A stretch of 64,000 nucleotides of DNA, from positions 1 through 64,000 of the forward strand of contig CAYRMW010000003.1 in assembly GCA_964425595.1 (NCBI GenBank), in the 5' to 3' direction. The DNA is from Caccovicinus sp964425595 (lineage in GTDB: Bacteria > Bacillota > Clostridia > Lachnospirales > Lachnospiraceae). Position 1 is the first letter of the stretch. Every line of letters starts with the position of its first letter. The translations under genes and the position numbers were made by a program. The notes below the pieces were generated by a model, which was not told the origin of the DNA, ran no database searches, and saw nothing but the letters and a program-made list of their open reading frames with translations. Below are positions 43,030 to 51,461 of this stretch, piece by piece.

Positions 43030-44162
43030 AGGATACAGAAAAGAAAAAGAGAAATTACTGGCCGCCGGTCTACGGCGTCCTGCTGACAGCATATGCGGTT
43101 TATACCCTTCTGGCGGCTTTTGTCCTGCCCGACGATGTAGTGGTTCTGGAATCCGTGCGTGAAGAAAGCAGCGCGGAAGAGATTTCCGCGGAAAATGTCT
43201 ATGCCGAAGCGCAGACGGAAGAGACTAAAGAAGAGGAAGGCACGGCGTCCGCTCAGGAGGAGACGCAAGCGCAGAGCGGCGAAAAAGATGAGGAGGCAGA
43301 AACGGACGAAGAAGAGTCCGCAAACGAGTCGGAAGAAGAAACCGTGCAAGCGGCAGAAGAGGAAACGCAGGAAGAGACGGAGACAGAAACAGACGAAGAG
43401 CAGACCACAGAAGCGCCGGAAGAGGAGATCGTGATCACGGAAAACAGCTACCAGAGCAGCAATATTTCGATCACGATCGAAACGATCGAGCGGTATGACA
43501 CCAGGATCTATATTGCCGACATCCAGCTGGCCGATGCTTCCTATCTGCGGACCGGTCTGGCCGATGGGACTTTCGGACGAAACATCAAAGCGAAAACGTC
43601 AACGATCGCGGAAGAAAACAATGCCATCCTGGCCATCAACGGCGACTATTACGGTTTTCGCGAGAAGGGATTCGTCATGCGCGAAGGATACCTGTATCGG
43701 GACAGCGTGCAGGGCGACGGCTATGAGGACCTGATCATCTACGCGGACGGCCGTTTTGAGATTGTGGACGAGGCGGAATCCGACGCTTCCGCCCTTGCGG
43801 CGAACGGAGCCGTTCAGATTTTTTCGTTCGGCCCCGGTCTGATCCGGGACGGGGTCATCACCGTGACGGAAGACAGCGAGGTAGAACAGTCCAGGAGAAG
43901 CAATCCGCGGACGGCCATCGGTCAGATCGGAGAGCTGCACTATCTGATGGTCGTTTCGGACGGCCGCACCGACGAGAGTGCGGGACTGACGCTGCTGGAG
44001 CTGGCAGAGATCATGTATGAGTATGGCTGCCAGAACGCTTATAATCTGGACGGAGGCGGCTCATCGACCATGTGGTTTATGGGCGAGATCATCAATAATC
44101 CTACCGGAGGCCGTGGGAGCGGAGAAAGGAGAGTCAGTGACATTGTGTACATTGGAGAATGA
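43026..44162 (+). CDS. Membrane-anchored phosphodiester glycosidase (NAGPA-type) domain protein
   Basis: A 378-residue protein with a signal anchor at about residues 13-35, a highly acidic Glu/Thr-rich stem (about 41-136), and a C-terminal phosphodiester glycosidase domain with AINGDYYGFREKGFVMREG, PRTAIGQ and NLDGGGSSTMWF. In animals this domain removes GlcNAc from phosphodiesters. In bacteria it is often linked to exopolysaccharides. The start is TTG 43026, ten bases after AAAGGAG and overlapping the upstream stop. The acidic stem would project the domain through the wall. Confidence 0.9.
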   Translation: MKDTEKKKRNYWPPVYGVLLTAYAVYTLLAAFVLPDDVVVLESVREESSAEEISAENVYAEAQTEETKEEEGTASAQEETQAQSGEKDEEAETDEEESANESEEETVQAAEEETQEETETETDEEQTTEAPEEEIVITENSYQSSNISITIETIERYDTRIYIADIQLADASYLRTGLADGTFGRNIKAKTSTIAEENNAILAINGDYYGFREKGFVMREGYLYRDSVQGDGYEDLIIYADGRFEIVDEAESDASALAANGAVQIFSFGPGLIRDGVITVTEDSEVEQSRRSNPRTAIGQIGELHYLMVVSDGRTDESAGLTLLELAEIMYEYGCQNAYNLDGGGSSTMWFMGEIINNPTGGRGSGERRVSDIVYIGE

Positions 44163-44541
44163 TGAAAAGAAAAGGATCCTGCGCAAGGTGTGTATTTATG
44201 CGGGAACAGCGATTTTCTGCGCCGTATTTTTCCTCATTTACGATCAGTTTTCCCACGGTGTGCGTTCCGCATATATGACCTTTTTATTCATGTGGCCGCT
44301 TGTCCTCGGCGTTTTGCCGTATCTGTGCTTTTACCGTATCCCGACGATCCGGCGTCCCGGGATCCTCGCAGAAAATCTCTATCATTCCGGTGTCGCTGCC
44401 CTGACGGTAGCAAGTCTGCTGCGCGGGATCTTTGACATCGCAGGGACCACTTCCGTCCATCAGCAGCGGCTGATGCTCGCAGGCTTTGTTTTCCTTGCGG
44501 CAGGCATTCTTGTTTACGCGCTGAAACGTCAAGAAGCCTAA
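44137..44541 (+). CDS. Small four-pass membrane protein
   Basis: A 134-residue protein with four hydrophobic segments (VCIYAGTAIFCAVFFLIY, TFLFMWPLVLGVLPYLCFY, GVAALTVASLLRGIFDIAG and AGFVFLAAGILVYAL). I do not recognise the family. The likely start is GTG 44137, or TTG six bases later, after AAAGGAG inside the preceding gene, overlapping it by 26 bases. It is the last gene of the VTC operon, and its 3' end forms part of the terminator. Confidence 0.75.
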   Translation: MTLCTLENDEKKRILRKVCIYAGTAIFCAVFFLIYDQFSHGVRSAYMTFLFMWPLVLGVLPYLCFYRIPTIRRPGILAENLYHSGVAALTVASLLRGIFDIAGTTSVHQQRLMLAGFVFLAAGILVYALKRQEA

Positions 44542-44547
44542 TTTTTT
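44503..44547 (+). terminator. Terminator overlapping the end of the VTC operon
   Basis: GGCATTCTTG (44503-44512) pairs with CAAGAAGCC (44530-44538) with one bulged base, followed by TAATTTTTT. The stem lies within the last codons of the membrane protein gene. Confidence 0.72.
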
Positions 44548-44592
44548 ATATCAACTCCTCCATTTTTTAAACAATCTGCACACTTTTTTCTA

Positions 44593-44621
44593 TTGTTGCA
44601 GCCGGGACATGCATCTATAAT
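44593..44621 (+). promoter_or_regulatory. Promoter of the carbohydrate ABC transporter operon
   Basis: TTGTTG (44593-44598) and a perfect TATAAT (44616-44621) are 17 bases apart, 57 bases upstream of the binding-protein start. No catabolite-response site is evident. Confidence 0.62.
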
Positions 44622-44678
44622 AGAGATATCGATAAATCAGGGACGCGCGTACCGGAACATTTACAGGAGGAGCGAAAA

Positions 44679-46067
44679 TTGAAAAAAACAGTTTTAGTCA
44701 GAAGAAGTAAAACATTTACCGCCATGGCTCTGGCAGCTGCGTTGTGTGCTTCGCTGTCGGCCTGTGGAAGCAGCAGCAGTACGACAAGTACCACCAGTGA
44801 AGAGACGCAGAGCGATGCGGAAGACACCCAGTCTGAGGATACGGAAAGCACGAGCACAGGCAGCGGTGGATCTCTGCGGATCGCGTGGTGGGGAAGCCAG
44901 GACAGGCACAACAGCACGATCGAGGCGCTGGATCTGTATACCGAGGAGACCGGGATCGAGCTGACGTACGAATACAGCAGCTGGACCAGTTATTTTGAGA
45001 CGCTTGCGGCACAGGCGGTAGGCGGAAATCTCCCGGATGTCATCCAGATGTCCACCAGCGATATTGTCAATTATTCGCAGAACGGACAGATCATTGATCT
45101 GCAGTCCTATGTGGATGACGGCACGATCGACACTTCGAATATGGAGGAAAACAGTTTAAGCGGCGGCGAGGTAGACGGACAGCTGGCCGGGATCACGACA
45201 GGGCACAACACGTTTGTTGTCGTTTACAATACGGATATCTTTGATCAGGCCGGGGTGGACTACCCGTCTGATGACTGGACCTGGTCAGATTTCTTCGCTA
45301 CGGCAGAGGCAATTTATGATGCGACCGGCATCCAGACCGAGATTCCCTTCCTTTCGGAAGCGCGATGGATCATCCAGTCGATGGTGCAAAGCATGGGCTA
45401 TGATTTCTTCTCCGAGGACGGTGGGGCCCTTCCCTGGGCGGAAGACGATGCGGTCGTTTCTGCTCTGACCGACACGATCCAGAGAATCTATGACGCTGTC
45501 CAGGATGGATATCTGGTGGATCCGGAAGTGCAGTCCGCGTGGTCGACCACAGAGGATTACTATATTTCCCAGGGGAATTCGGCGATGTCCATGGTCCTCA
45601 GCAACCAGTATACCACGTACAGCTCTGCACTCGGCGAGGTGCTGGGACAGGCGATGCTCCCGCAGATGGATGAAGGCACGCAGTCCGGCATGACGCTGAA
45701 TCCCAACATGTACTGGAGTATCTCGGCCAACTGCACGGATCCTCAGGCAGCCGCGGAGCTGATCAACTATCTGATCAATGACGAGGAAGCCGCCAGGCTG
45801 ATCGGTACGGACCGCGGCGTATCTCTTTCTTCCGCTATCCGCGAGATGCTGGAAGAAGAGGCGGAAGATGATGTCTATACCAAGAGTACGCTGGAGTATA
45901 TGGATCGTGTGTCATCCCAGGTCAGCGCTATCGGATCTCCTGATCCGTTGAATTCTTCTGAGCTGATGAACGTGATGAAGAATGATTATGTTGCAGTCAT
46001 GTACGGTGAAATGACCGCTGAAGAATGTGTGGCGGATATCATCGCCCAGGCAGCATCCATCCTTTGA
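44679..46067 (+). CDS. Extracellular sugar-binding lipoprotein of an ABC transporter
   Basis: A 462-residue family 1 solute-binding protein. The signal peptide ends in the lipobox LSAC with Cys29, followed by a Ser/Thr/Glu-rich linker (30-64) and the binding fold beginning SLRIAWWGSQDRHN. It starts at TTG 44679, preceded by AGGAGGAGCG. It is followed by two permeases. The cluster's GH105 enzyme suggests an oligosaccharide with uronic acid, such as a rhamnogalacturonan fragment, but specificity is inference. A terminator directly after it would let it be made in excess over the permeases. Confidence 0.93.
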   Translation: MKKTVLVRRSKTFTAMALAAALCASLSACGSSSSTTSTTSEETQSDAEDTQSEDTESTSTGSGGSLRIAWWGSQDRHNSTIEALDLYTEETGIELTYEYSSWTSYFETLAAQAVGGNLPDVIQMSTSDIVNYSQNGQIIDLQSYVDDGTIDTSNMEENSLSGGEVDGQLAGITTGHNTFVVVYNTDIFDQAGVDYPSDDWTWSDFFATAEAIYDATGIQTEIPFLSEARWIIQSMVQSMGYDFFSEDGGALPWAEDDAVVSALTDTIQRIYDAVQDGYLVDPEVQSAWSTTEDYYISQGNSAMSMVLSNQYTTYSSALGEVLGQAMLPQMDEGTQSGMTLNPNMYWSISANCTDPQAAAELINYLINDEEAARLIGTDRGVSLSSAIREMLEEEAEDDVYTKSTLEYMDRVSSQVSAIGSPDPLNSSELMNVMKNDYVAVMYGEMTAEECVADIIAQAASIL

Positions 46068-46091
46068 TCAGGAAGAAACATGCGTACAGGA

Positions 46092-46120
46092 AAAGGGGGG
46101 CTTCGGCTTCCCTTTCTGTT
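46092..46120 (+). terminator. Terminator with UUCG tetraloop after the binding protein
   Basis: GGGGGGC (46095-46101) pairs with GCTTCCC (46106-46112) around TTCG, flanked by AAAA and TTTCTG. The cUUCGg loop makes it very stable. It probably attenuates transcription into the permease genes. Confidence 0.75.
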
Positions 46121-46166
46121 ACGAAGTATCCAGCAAGAACGCGCCAGCGACGCGCCTTGTCGGATT
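46119..46166 (+). repeat. Palindromic intergenic repeat, copy 2 (diverged)
   Basis: A 48-base copy of the element at 26413, with the same ends, TTACGAAGTATCCAGCAAG and CTTGTCGGATT. The middle has diverged and has one extra base, so the stem is CAAG/CTTG plus CGCG pairs with a mismatch. It starts on the T-tract of the preceding terminator, in the same orientation as the transcript. Confidence 0.88.
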
Positions 46167-46205
46167 GTATCACAACATGCAGTCTGAGAAACGGGGGATT
46201 ACTTT

Positions 46206-47192
46206 ATGATCATGGGAAATATATCTTCAGACAAAACAAAACGTCCTCGCCGTGCAGGGAGCAGCTGGCTGGGCTATCTGTTCATCGGTCCATGGCTGAT
46301 CTGCTTCCTGGCGTTTACGGCCATTCCTTTCGTCACGTCGTTCATTTTGTCCTTTACCGAATATAACATGCTGTCGGCTCCGCAGTTTGTGGGGCTCGAC
46401 AACTATATCAAAATGTTTACAAACGACACGCTTTTTGCCACCTCTCTTGGCGTGACCTTCCGGTTCGTGTTCGTTTCGATCCCGCTCCGGCTGGCCTTCG
46501 CGCTGCTGGTGGCGATGATCTTAAACCGGGATTCCCGGGCGGTTCCTTTTTACCGGGTGGTGTATTACCTTCCTTCCATCCTCGGCGGAAGCGTGGCGGT
46601 ATCCGTCATGTGGAAATACTGTTTTTCCAAGACCGGTGTGCTCAATACGTTTTTAAACGCCATTGGCATCCCCTGCGAGATCAGCTGGATCTCCAATCAG
46701 CACACGGCGCTGTGGTGTATCGCCCTGCTGTTTATCTGGCAGTTCGGCTCCCCCATGCTGATCTTTTTGTCCGGCTTAAAGCAGATCCCGCAAAGCTACT
46801 ATGAAGCGGCCATGATGGATGGAGCCGGACCGGTGAATAAATTTTTCCGGATCACGCTGCCGCTGTTAAGTCCGATCATCTTTTTTAATCTGGTCATGCA
46901 GATGATCGGCGGATTTATGGTCTTCTCGCAGGCACTGATCATTACCGACGGCGGCCCAATGAATAAAACGCTTGTGTATGCCCTGTACCTCTACCGGCAG
47001 AGTTTTACCTACTATAAGATGGGCTACGGCTGCGCCATGGCTTGGGTGCTCCTGGTGATCATCGGTTTTTTTACCGCTCTGGTATTCAAATCTTCCAGCG
47101 CCTGGGTGTTCTATGAAAACGAGATCTTCGAGGGAAAGAAGAAAAAGAAGAGGAGGCGAGGGAAAGATGAAGCGGCGCAAGCGAGTAGCTAA
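46206..47192 (+). CDS. ABC transporter permease, MalF/UgpA type
   Basis: A 328-residue inner membrane permease of the carbohydrate CUT1 family with six or so membrane segments, starting at SSWLGYLFIGPWLICFLAF. The coupling loop EAAMMDGAGPVNKFFRITLP interacts with the ATPase. No ATPase gene is present, so a shared MsmX-like protein encoded elsewhere is expected. GGGGGA precedes ATG 46206. The 3' end overlaps the second permease by 26 bases. Confidence 0.93.
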   Translation: MIMGNISSDKTKRPRRAGSSWLGYLFIGPWLICFLAFTAIPFVTSFILSFTEYNMLSAPQFVGLDNYIKMFTNDTLFATSLGVTFRFVFVSIPLRLAFALLVAMILNRDSRAVPFYRVVYYLPSILGGSVAVSVMWKYCFSKTGVLNTFLNAIGIPCEISWISNQHTALWCIALLFIWQFGSPMLIFLSGLKQIPQSYYEAAMMDGAGPVNKFFRITLPLLSPIIFFNLVMQMIGGFMVFSQALIITDGGPMNKTLVYALYLYRQSFTYYKMGYGCAMAWVLLVIIGFFTALVFKSSSAWVFYENEIFEGKKKKKRRRGKDEAAQASS

Positions 47193-48012
47193 TACAGTGA
47201 TCTTTCATGTTGTGGTGTGTCTTATCGGCATTGTGATGATCTATCCGTTGGTCTGGATGTTTTTCAGTTCTTTTAAGGAGAGCAGCCTGGTGCTGACCAC
47301 GGTGGATGAGCTTTTCCCCAGAGAATGGAGGCTGGATAACTACGTCAAGGGATGGTCCGGCTTCGGTGGCACCACCTTCACCGTCTTTTTTAAGAACTCT
47401 CTGATCGTTACGCTCATTTCCATGGTGGGAAATGTGATCGCTTCCTCCATGGCGGCATATGGTTTTGCACGGATCAAATTCCGCGGCAGGGTCTTCTTTT
47501 TCATCTGCATGATGATCACCATGATGGTGCCAAGTCAGGTTCTTGTCGTACCGCAGTACATTATTTTCAACGCCCTTGGCTGGGTCAATACGTTTTTGCC
47601 CCTGACGGTGCCGGAATGGGGTGGGAGAGCGTTCTTTATTTTCCTGATCATGCAGTTTATCGCGGGCATCCCGAAGGAACTGGACGAGGCTGCGGAGATC
47701 GACGGCTGCGGTAAGATCCGGCTGTTCACCCAGATCATGCTTCCTCTGATCAAGCCGGCCATGGCTACTTCCGCGATCTTTGCCTTCTATTGGAAGTGGG
47801 ATGACTTTATGGGATCGCTGCTTTACCTGAACTCGCCGGAAAACTACACGGTCACGATCGCGCTTAAGATGTTCAGCGACCCCAGCAGCGTGTCGGATTA
47901 CGGCGCGATGTTCGCGATGTGCGTACTGTCCCTTCTGCCGGTCATTGTTTTGTTCTTATTTACCCAGAGGTATATCGTCGAAGGAATCTCCATGTCCGGA
48001 TTAAAATCCTGA
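47167..48012 (+). CDS. ABC transporter permease, MalG/UgpE type
   Basis: A 281-residue second permease of the CUT1 importer, with six membrane segments and the EAA loop ELDEAAEIDGCGKIRLFTQI. The start MKRRKRVANTVIF at 47167 follows GGAGGCGAGGG inside the first permease gene. It forms the translocation pore together with its partner. The two-component system genes follow after 30 bases. Confidence 0.93.
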   Translation: MKRRKRVANTVIFHVVVCLIGIVMIYPLVWMFFSSFKESSLVLTTVDELFPREWRLDNYVKGWSGFGGTTFTVFFKNSLIVTLISMVGNVIASSMAAYGFARIKFRGRVFFFICMMITMMVPSQVLVVPQYIIFNALGWVNTFLPLTVPEWGGRAFFIFLIMQFIAGIPKELDEAAEIDGCGKIRLFTQIMLPLIKPAMATSAIFAFYWKWDDFMGSLLYLNSPENYTVTIALKMFSDPSSVSDYGAMFAMCVLSLLPVIVLFLFTQRYIVEGISMSGLKS

Positions 48013-48042
48013 CCGGGAGGGCAGGCAGGAGGTAGGTATCTC

Positions 48043-49872
48043 GTGCAAAAGAAACACCGAAGCATTGTCCAGCGGGTTTCCTTTATCCTGATCTGGATGT
48101 CCGTTCTGAATTTCCTGGGAGGCTGTTTTGTCCTTTCCCGGCTGGAAAAATCCAATACGGAGTACATCTATCAGCTTCTGCAGGAAGTGCAGGCAAGCAG
48201 CATCCGCGAACTGGAAGAGAAGCTGACGGATATCCAGGATACGCTGTACAGGCTGGTCGTTTCGGACGGTATACAGGAGGCAGGAAGCCTGCTGCTTGCG
48301 TACGGGGAGGAAGAGGAAGACTCCTCAGCCTGGCAGCGGGCTTCCGTCCTGAACACCATCGTGGACGGGATCCAGAACGGCATCCGCTCTGATCAGGCCA
48401 TCGTCTGCGCCAATTTTCTGTACGACGGCGGACAGGTACGGGTGGCCGCATCGACAAGCTACTACAGACTTTCCGCTGAGGATGCGCTCATGATCGAGGA
48501 AAGCGCTGCGGCAGCGCAGGGGCAGGATGTGTTTTTTGACGGGGAGGCGCTGACCGGAGAGGAAAATCTTCTGGTCGTTGCCAAAGCGTTTCGGGAGAAG
48601 AAAAATCTTTCTCTGGCGCATATCGGTACGATCGTGCTGTTTGTCGATGTGGATGAACTGGGAAAGATCTTTACCGATGTCCATGACGGCATCTTTGTTC
48701 TGGAGGCGCAGGATGGGACGTTACAGTATGTGCTGAATGACCGGGACGGAGAGATTGAAGATCTGACGCTGACGGATCTTGTGACGCAGGAGGAAGGGTA
48801 CAGCCTGGAGAAAGTGGACGGCAGGAAATGGTTTGTGGCGAAATTTGACCCCGGAGGGTTCTTTTCCTACACCTTTTTTGATCCGTACTCCGAATTATCC
48901 CGGGATATCCAGCAGATCTATGGTCTTTACGTCAGCATGTTTACGCTGTTTATCGCGGCGGCCCTGATCATTGCCTGTATGTCCACCAGACGGGTCACCC
49001 GGGATATCCGGCAGTTTATCCGCCACATCAGCAATATATCCTGCGACGGGCTTGTCCGGCTGCCCATGTATGAGGTGCAGAATATCCGTGACAAGGACGT
49101 CTATGCCCTGAAAGAGGCGTTTAATGCCATGTCTTCCTACATCAATGAGCTGGTACGGGATAATTATACGAAGCAGCTTCTGGTGAAGGAAACCCGGCTG
49201 CGGGCCCTGCAGTCGCAGATGAATCCGCATTTTCTTTACAATACCCTGAATTCGCTTTACTGGATGGCGAAAACATCGGAAATGCCCGAAGCGGCCGACA
49301 TGATCAGCAGCCTGAGCGTCTTACTCAGGGAGGCGATCAGCGAAGAGGAATTTGTCATTACGATCGACCAGGAGCTGGATATCGTGTGCCATTATTTGAT
49401 CATTCAGAAATACCGCTATGAAGACCGCCTGGATGTTCATTTTGACGTCTCGGAGGAATGCAGCAGTCTGGTGATCCCGCGGTTTACCCTGCAGCCGTTA
49501 GTGGAAAATGCCATCGCCTATGGTCTGGAATGTATGCTGGGCGCCTGCACCATAAAGATAAAGATCTTCCTGGAAGAGGAAGTCTGCGTATGTCAGGTAC
49601 GGAATACCGGGCCGGAACCGGAAGAGGATATTTTCGGCAAGCTTCAGGCAGGCATCCTCAAGCCAAGGGGAAACGGCATCGGGCTGATGAATATATGGCA
49701 GAGACTGCAGTTTGTCTTCGGCGAAGACTGCGCGATGGCGATCCTGCGGGAGGGCGACGAGACCGTAGCGCAGATCCGGATGAGGATGATCTCCCTGGAG
49801 GAATACCGAACCTGCACGGGATTTGGAGGAAAGACCGATGGAAGAAACGTACAGGATGATGGTGGTCGATGA
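48043..49872 (+). CDS. YesM-type sensor histidine kinase
   Basis: A 609-residue kinase. Transmembrane segments at about residues 11-31 and 295-315 enclose a large extracellular sensor, followed by HAMP-like and His_kinase domains. QMNPHFLYNTLNSLYW contains the phospho-acceptor His396. The ATPase domain has LQPLVENAIAYGLE and GNGIGLMNIWQRL. The start is GTG 48043 after AGGAGG. The YesM family usually senses extracellular oligosaccharides together with an adjacent ABC importer, and the context here agrees. It overlaps the regulator gene by 35 bases. Confidence 0.93.
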   Translation: MQKKHRSIVQRVSFILIWMSVLNFLGGCFVLSRLEKSNTEYIYQLLQEVQASSIRELEEKLTDIQDTLYRLVVSDGIQEAGSLLLAYGEEEEDSSAWQRASVLNTIVDGIQNGIRSDQAIVCANFLYDGGQVRVAASTSYYRLSAEDALMIEESAAAAQGQDVFFDGEALTGEENLLVVAKAFREKKNLSLAHIGTIVLFVDVDELGKIFTDVHDGIFVLEAQDGTLQYVLNDRDGEIEDLTLTDLVTQEEGYSLEKVDGRKWFVAKFDPGGFFSYTFFDPYSELSRDIQQIYGLYVSMFTLFIAAALIIACMSTRRVTRDIRQFIRHISNISCDGLVRLPMYEVQNIRDKDVYALKEAFNAMSSYINELVRDNYTKQLLVKETRLRALQSQMNPHFLYNTLNSLYWMAKTSEMPEAADMISSLSVLLREAISEEEFVITIDQELDIVCHYLIIQKYRYEDRLDVHFDVSEECSSLVIPRFTLQPLVENAIAYGLECMLGACTIKIKIFLEEEVCVCQVRNTGPEPEEDIFGKLQAGILKPRGNGIGLMNIWQRLQFVFGEDCAMAILREGDETVAQIRMRMISLEEYRTCTGFGGKTDGRNVQDDGGR

Positions 49873-50644
49873 CGAGCGGATCGTCAGAGAAGCCATTGCT
49901 TCCCACATCCCATGGCAAGATCACGGCATTACCGTAGTGAAGGCGGCGCCCAACGCTATCGAGGCCCTGGAGTACTTTCAAAACAATCCGGTGGAACTGA
50001 TCCTGGCAGACATCAAGATGCCGGTCATGGACGGGATCGCCCTGTTAAAACGGGTAAAATCGATCCGTAAGGATGTGGATTATATTATCCTGAGCGGCTA
50101 TGCGGATTTTGGCTACGCACAGGAAGCCCTCCGCTATGGCGCCAGAGATTATCTGTTAAAGCCGCTGGATGAGGCCGCGCTGATCAATGTGGTGCTCAAA
50201 TGCAAAAATGAGCGGGAGGGAAATCAGTTCCTGTCATCCATCCGCCAAAACCCGATGCTTTCGCGGATCCTGCCGAAGGAGGAACCGTACGGCCGCTATT
50301 CCCAGACGGTGCAAAAGATCCTGCAGGTCGTGCAGGAAGAGATCGCCAACGAAGAGCTCAGCCTGAAATGGATCTCTGCGCAGAAGCTGTTTCTGAATGA
50401 AAATTATCTGAGCAAGATCTTCCGCAAGGAGATGGGACAGAATTTTTCGTCTTATGTCCTGGACCGGAGGATGATGCTTGCCATGGAAATGATGGCGGGA
50501 GATGGCGATGCGCGGATCCTGGATGTAGCCCGTGCGACCGGATTCGGGGAAAATCCCCAGTATTTTTCCGCCTGTTTCCGCAAATACACGGGATATACGC
50601 CCACAGAATATAAACGATACATCAAGGAGGTGCAGAAGAAATGA
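49838..50644 (+). CDS. YesN-type AraC-family response regulator
   Basis: A 268-residue regulator. The receiver domain begins MEETYRMMVVDDERIVREAI with phospho-acceptor Asp58 in LADIKMPVMDG. The C-terminal AraC helix-turn-helix pair (about residues 165-265) includes NENYLSKIFRKEMGQNFSSY and YFSACFRKYTGYTPTEYKRY. It is shorter than the 500-residue YesN proteins, with almost no linker domain. The ATG at 49838 follows TTGGAGG. It is the partner of the preceding kinase and probably activates this operon. Confidence 0.93.
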   Translation: MEETYRMMVVDDERIVREAIASHIPWQDHGITVVKAAPNAIEALEYFQNNPVELILADIKMPVMDGIALLKRVKSIRKDVDYIILSGYADFGYAQEALRYGARDYLLKPLDEAALINVVLKCKNEREGNQFLSSIRQNPMLSRILPKEEPYGRYSQTVQKILQVVQEEIANEELSLKWISAQKLFLNENYLSKIFRKEMGQNFSSYVLDRRMMLAMEMMAGDGDARILDVARATGFGENPQYFSACFRKYTGYTPTEYKRYIKEVQKK

Positions 50645-51447
50645 ACACAGCGATAATTGATTTTCATATCCACCCTTATCTTGCGCAGAACGAGAATGCC
50701 TGCATGTACAAGGATAGCCTTTCCCTGACGCCGGATCAGGCAATGGCTGATCTGGAAAAAGCCGGGATCACGCATGTATGCGGTTCGGTGATCGAGAATG
50801 GAGGCTTTCGCCTGGAGGATGGATTCGCGGCGCTCGACCGCATGAACCGGCAGACGGTAAAGGTAAAGGAATGCTATGGCGAATTTTATACGCCGGGTTT
50901 TCAGATCCATCCGGCTTTTGTGGAAGAGTCCATAAAAACGCTTGACTGGATGCATGAACACGGCTTCCGGCTGATCGGCGAACTGGTTCCTTATATGCAT
51001 GGCTGGAAAGAAGCCGGAATGGACTACGCAAGCGATGGTCTCCGGCAGATCCTAAAAAAAGCCGGAGAGTACCATATGGTGCTCAGCTATCACACGATGA
51101 CCGAATGGCAGGAGCAGATGGAGACCATGATCGCCCAAAACCCCGACGTCACCTTCGTCGCCGCGCATCCGGGCGAACGCAAGGACTATGAAAAGCACAT
51201 CGAACGGCTGAAAAAATATGAAAATGCCTATCTGGATCTGTCCGGGACCGGACTGTTTCGATACGGCATGCTCCGGTACGGCATTGAGGCGGCAGGCGCG
51301 TCGAAATTCCTGTTTGCGACCGACTACCCCATCACGAATCCGGGAATGTATGTGGAGGCCGTCCGGTTTGAACCGATCTCCGAAGAAGACCGGGAAACGA
51401 TCTTCCATAAGAATGCGGAGCGGATCCTGTTTGACTGCCAGGAATAG
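50641..51447 (+). CDS. Amidohydrolase family protein (metal-dependent TIM barrel)
   Basis: A 268-residue amidohydrolase-2 type protein. Metal ligands are expected at His9 and His11 (IDFHIHPY), then SYHTM, the AAHPGE motif and the late Asp in FATDYP. This group includes decarboxylases and lactonases. It starts four bases inside the YesN-type gene and lies 14 bases before GH105, so it belongs to the sugar operon. A lactonase or sugar-acid hydrolase role would fit, but this is inference. Confidence 0.88.
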   Translation: MNTAIIDFHIHPYLAQNENACMYKDSLSLTPDQAMADLEKAGITHVCGSVIENGGFRLEDGFAALDRMNRQTVKVKECYGEFYTPGFQIHPAFVEESIKTLDWMHEHGFRLIGELVPYMHGWKEAGMDYASDGLRQILKKAGEYHMVLSYHTMTEWQEQMETMIAQNPDVTFVAAHPGERKDYEKHIERLKKYENAYLDLSGTGLFRYGMLRYGIEAAGASKFLFATDYPITNPGMYVEAVRFEPISEEDRETIFHKNAERILFDCQE

Positions 51448-51461
51448 AAGAGAGGATAGAA

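Noticed and set aside
43159..43434. A Lys/Arg-rich plus-strand frame of 91 codons
   Set aside because: It is the +1 shadow of the Glu-rich stalk codons of the NAGPA-type gene, where GAA/GAG runs become AAG/AGA.
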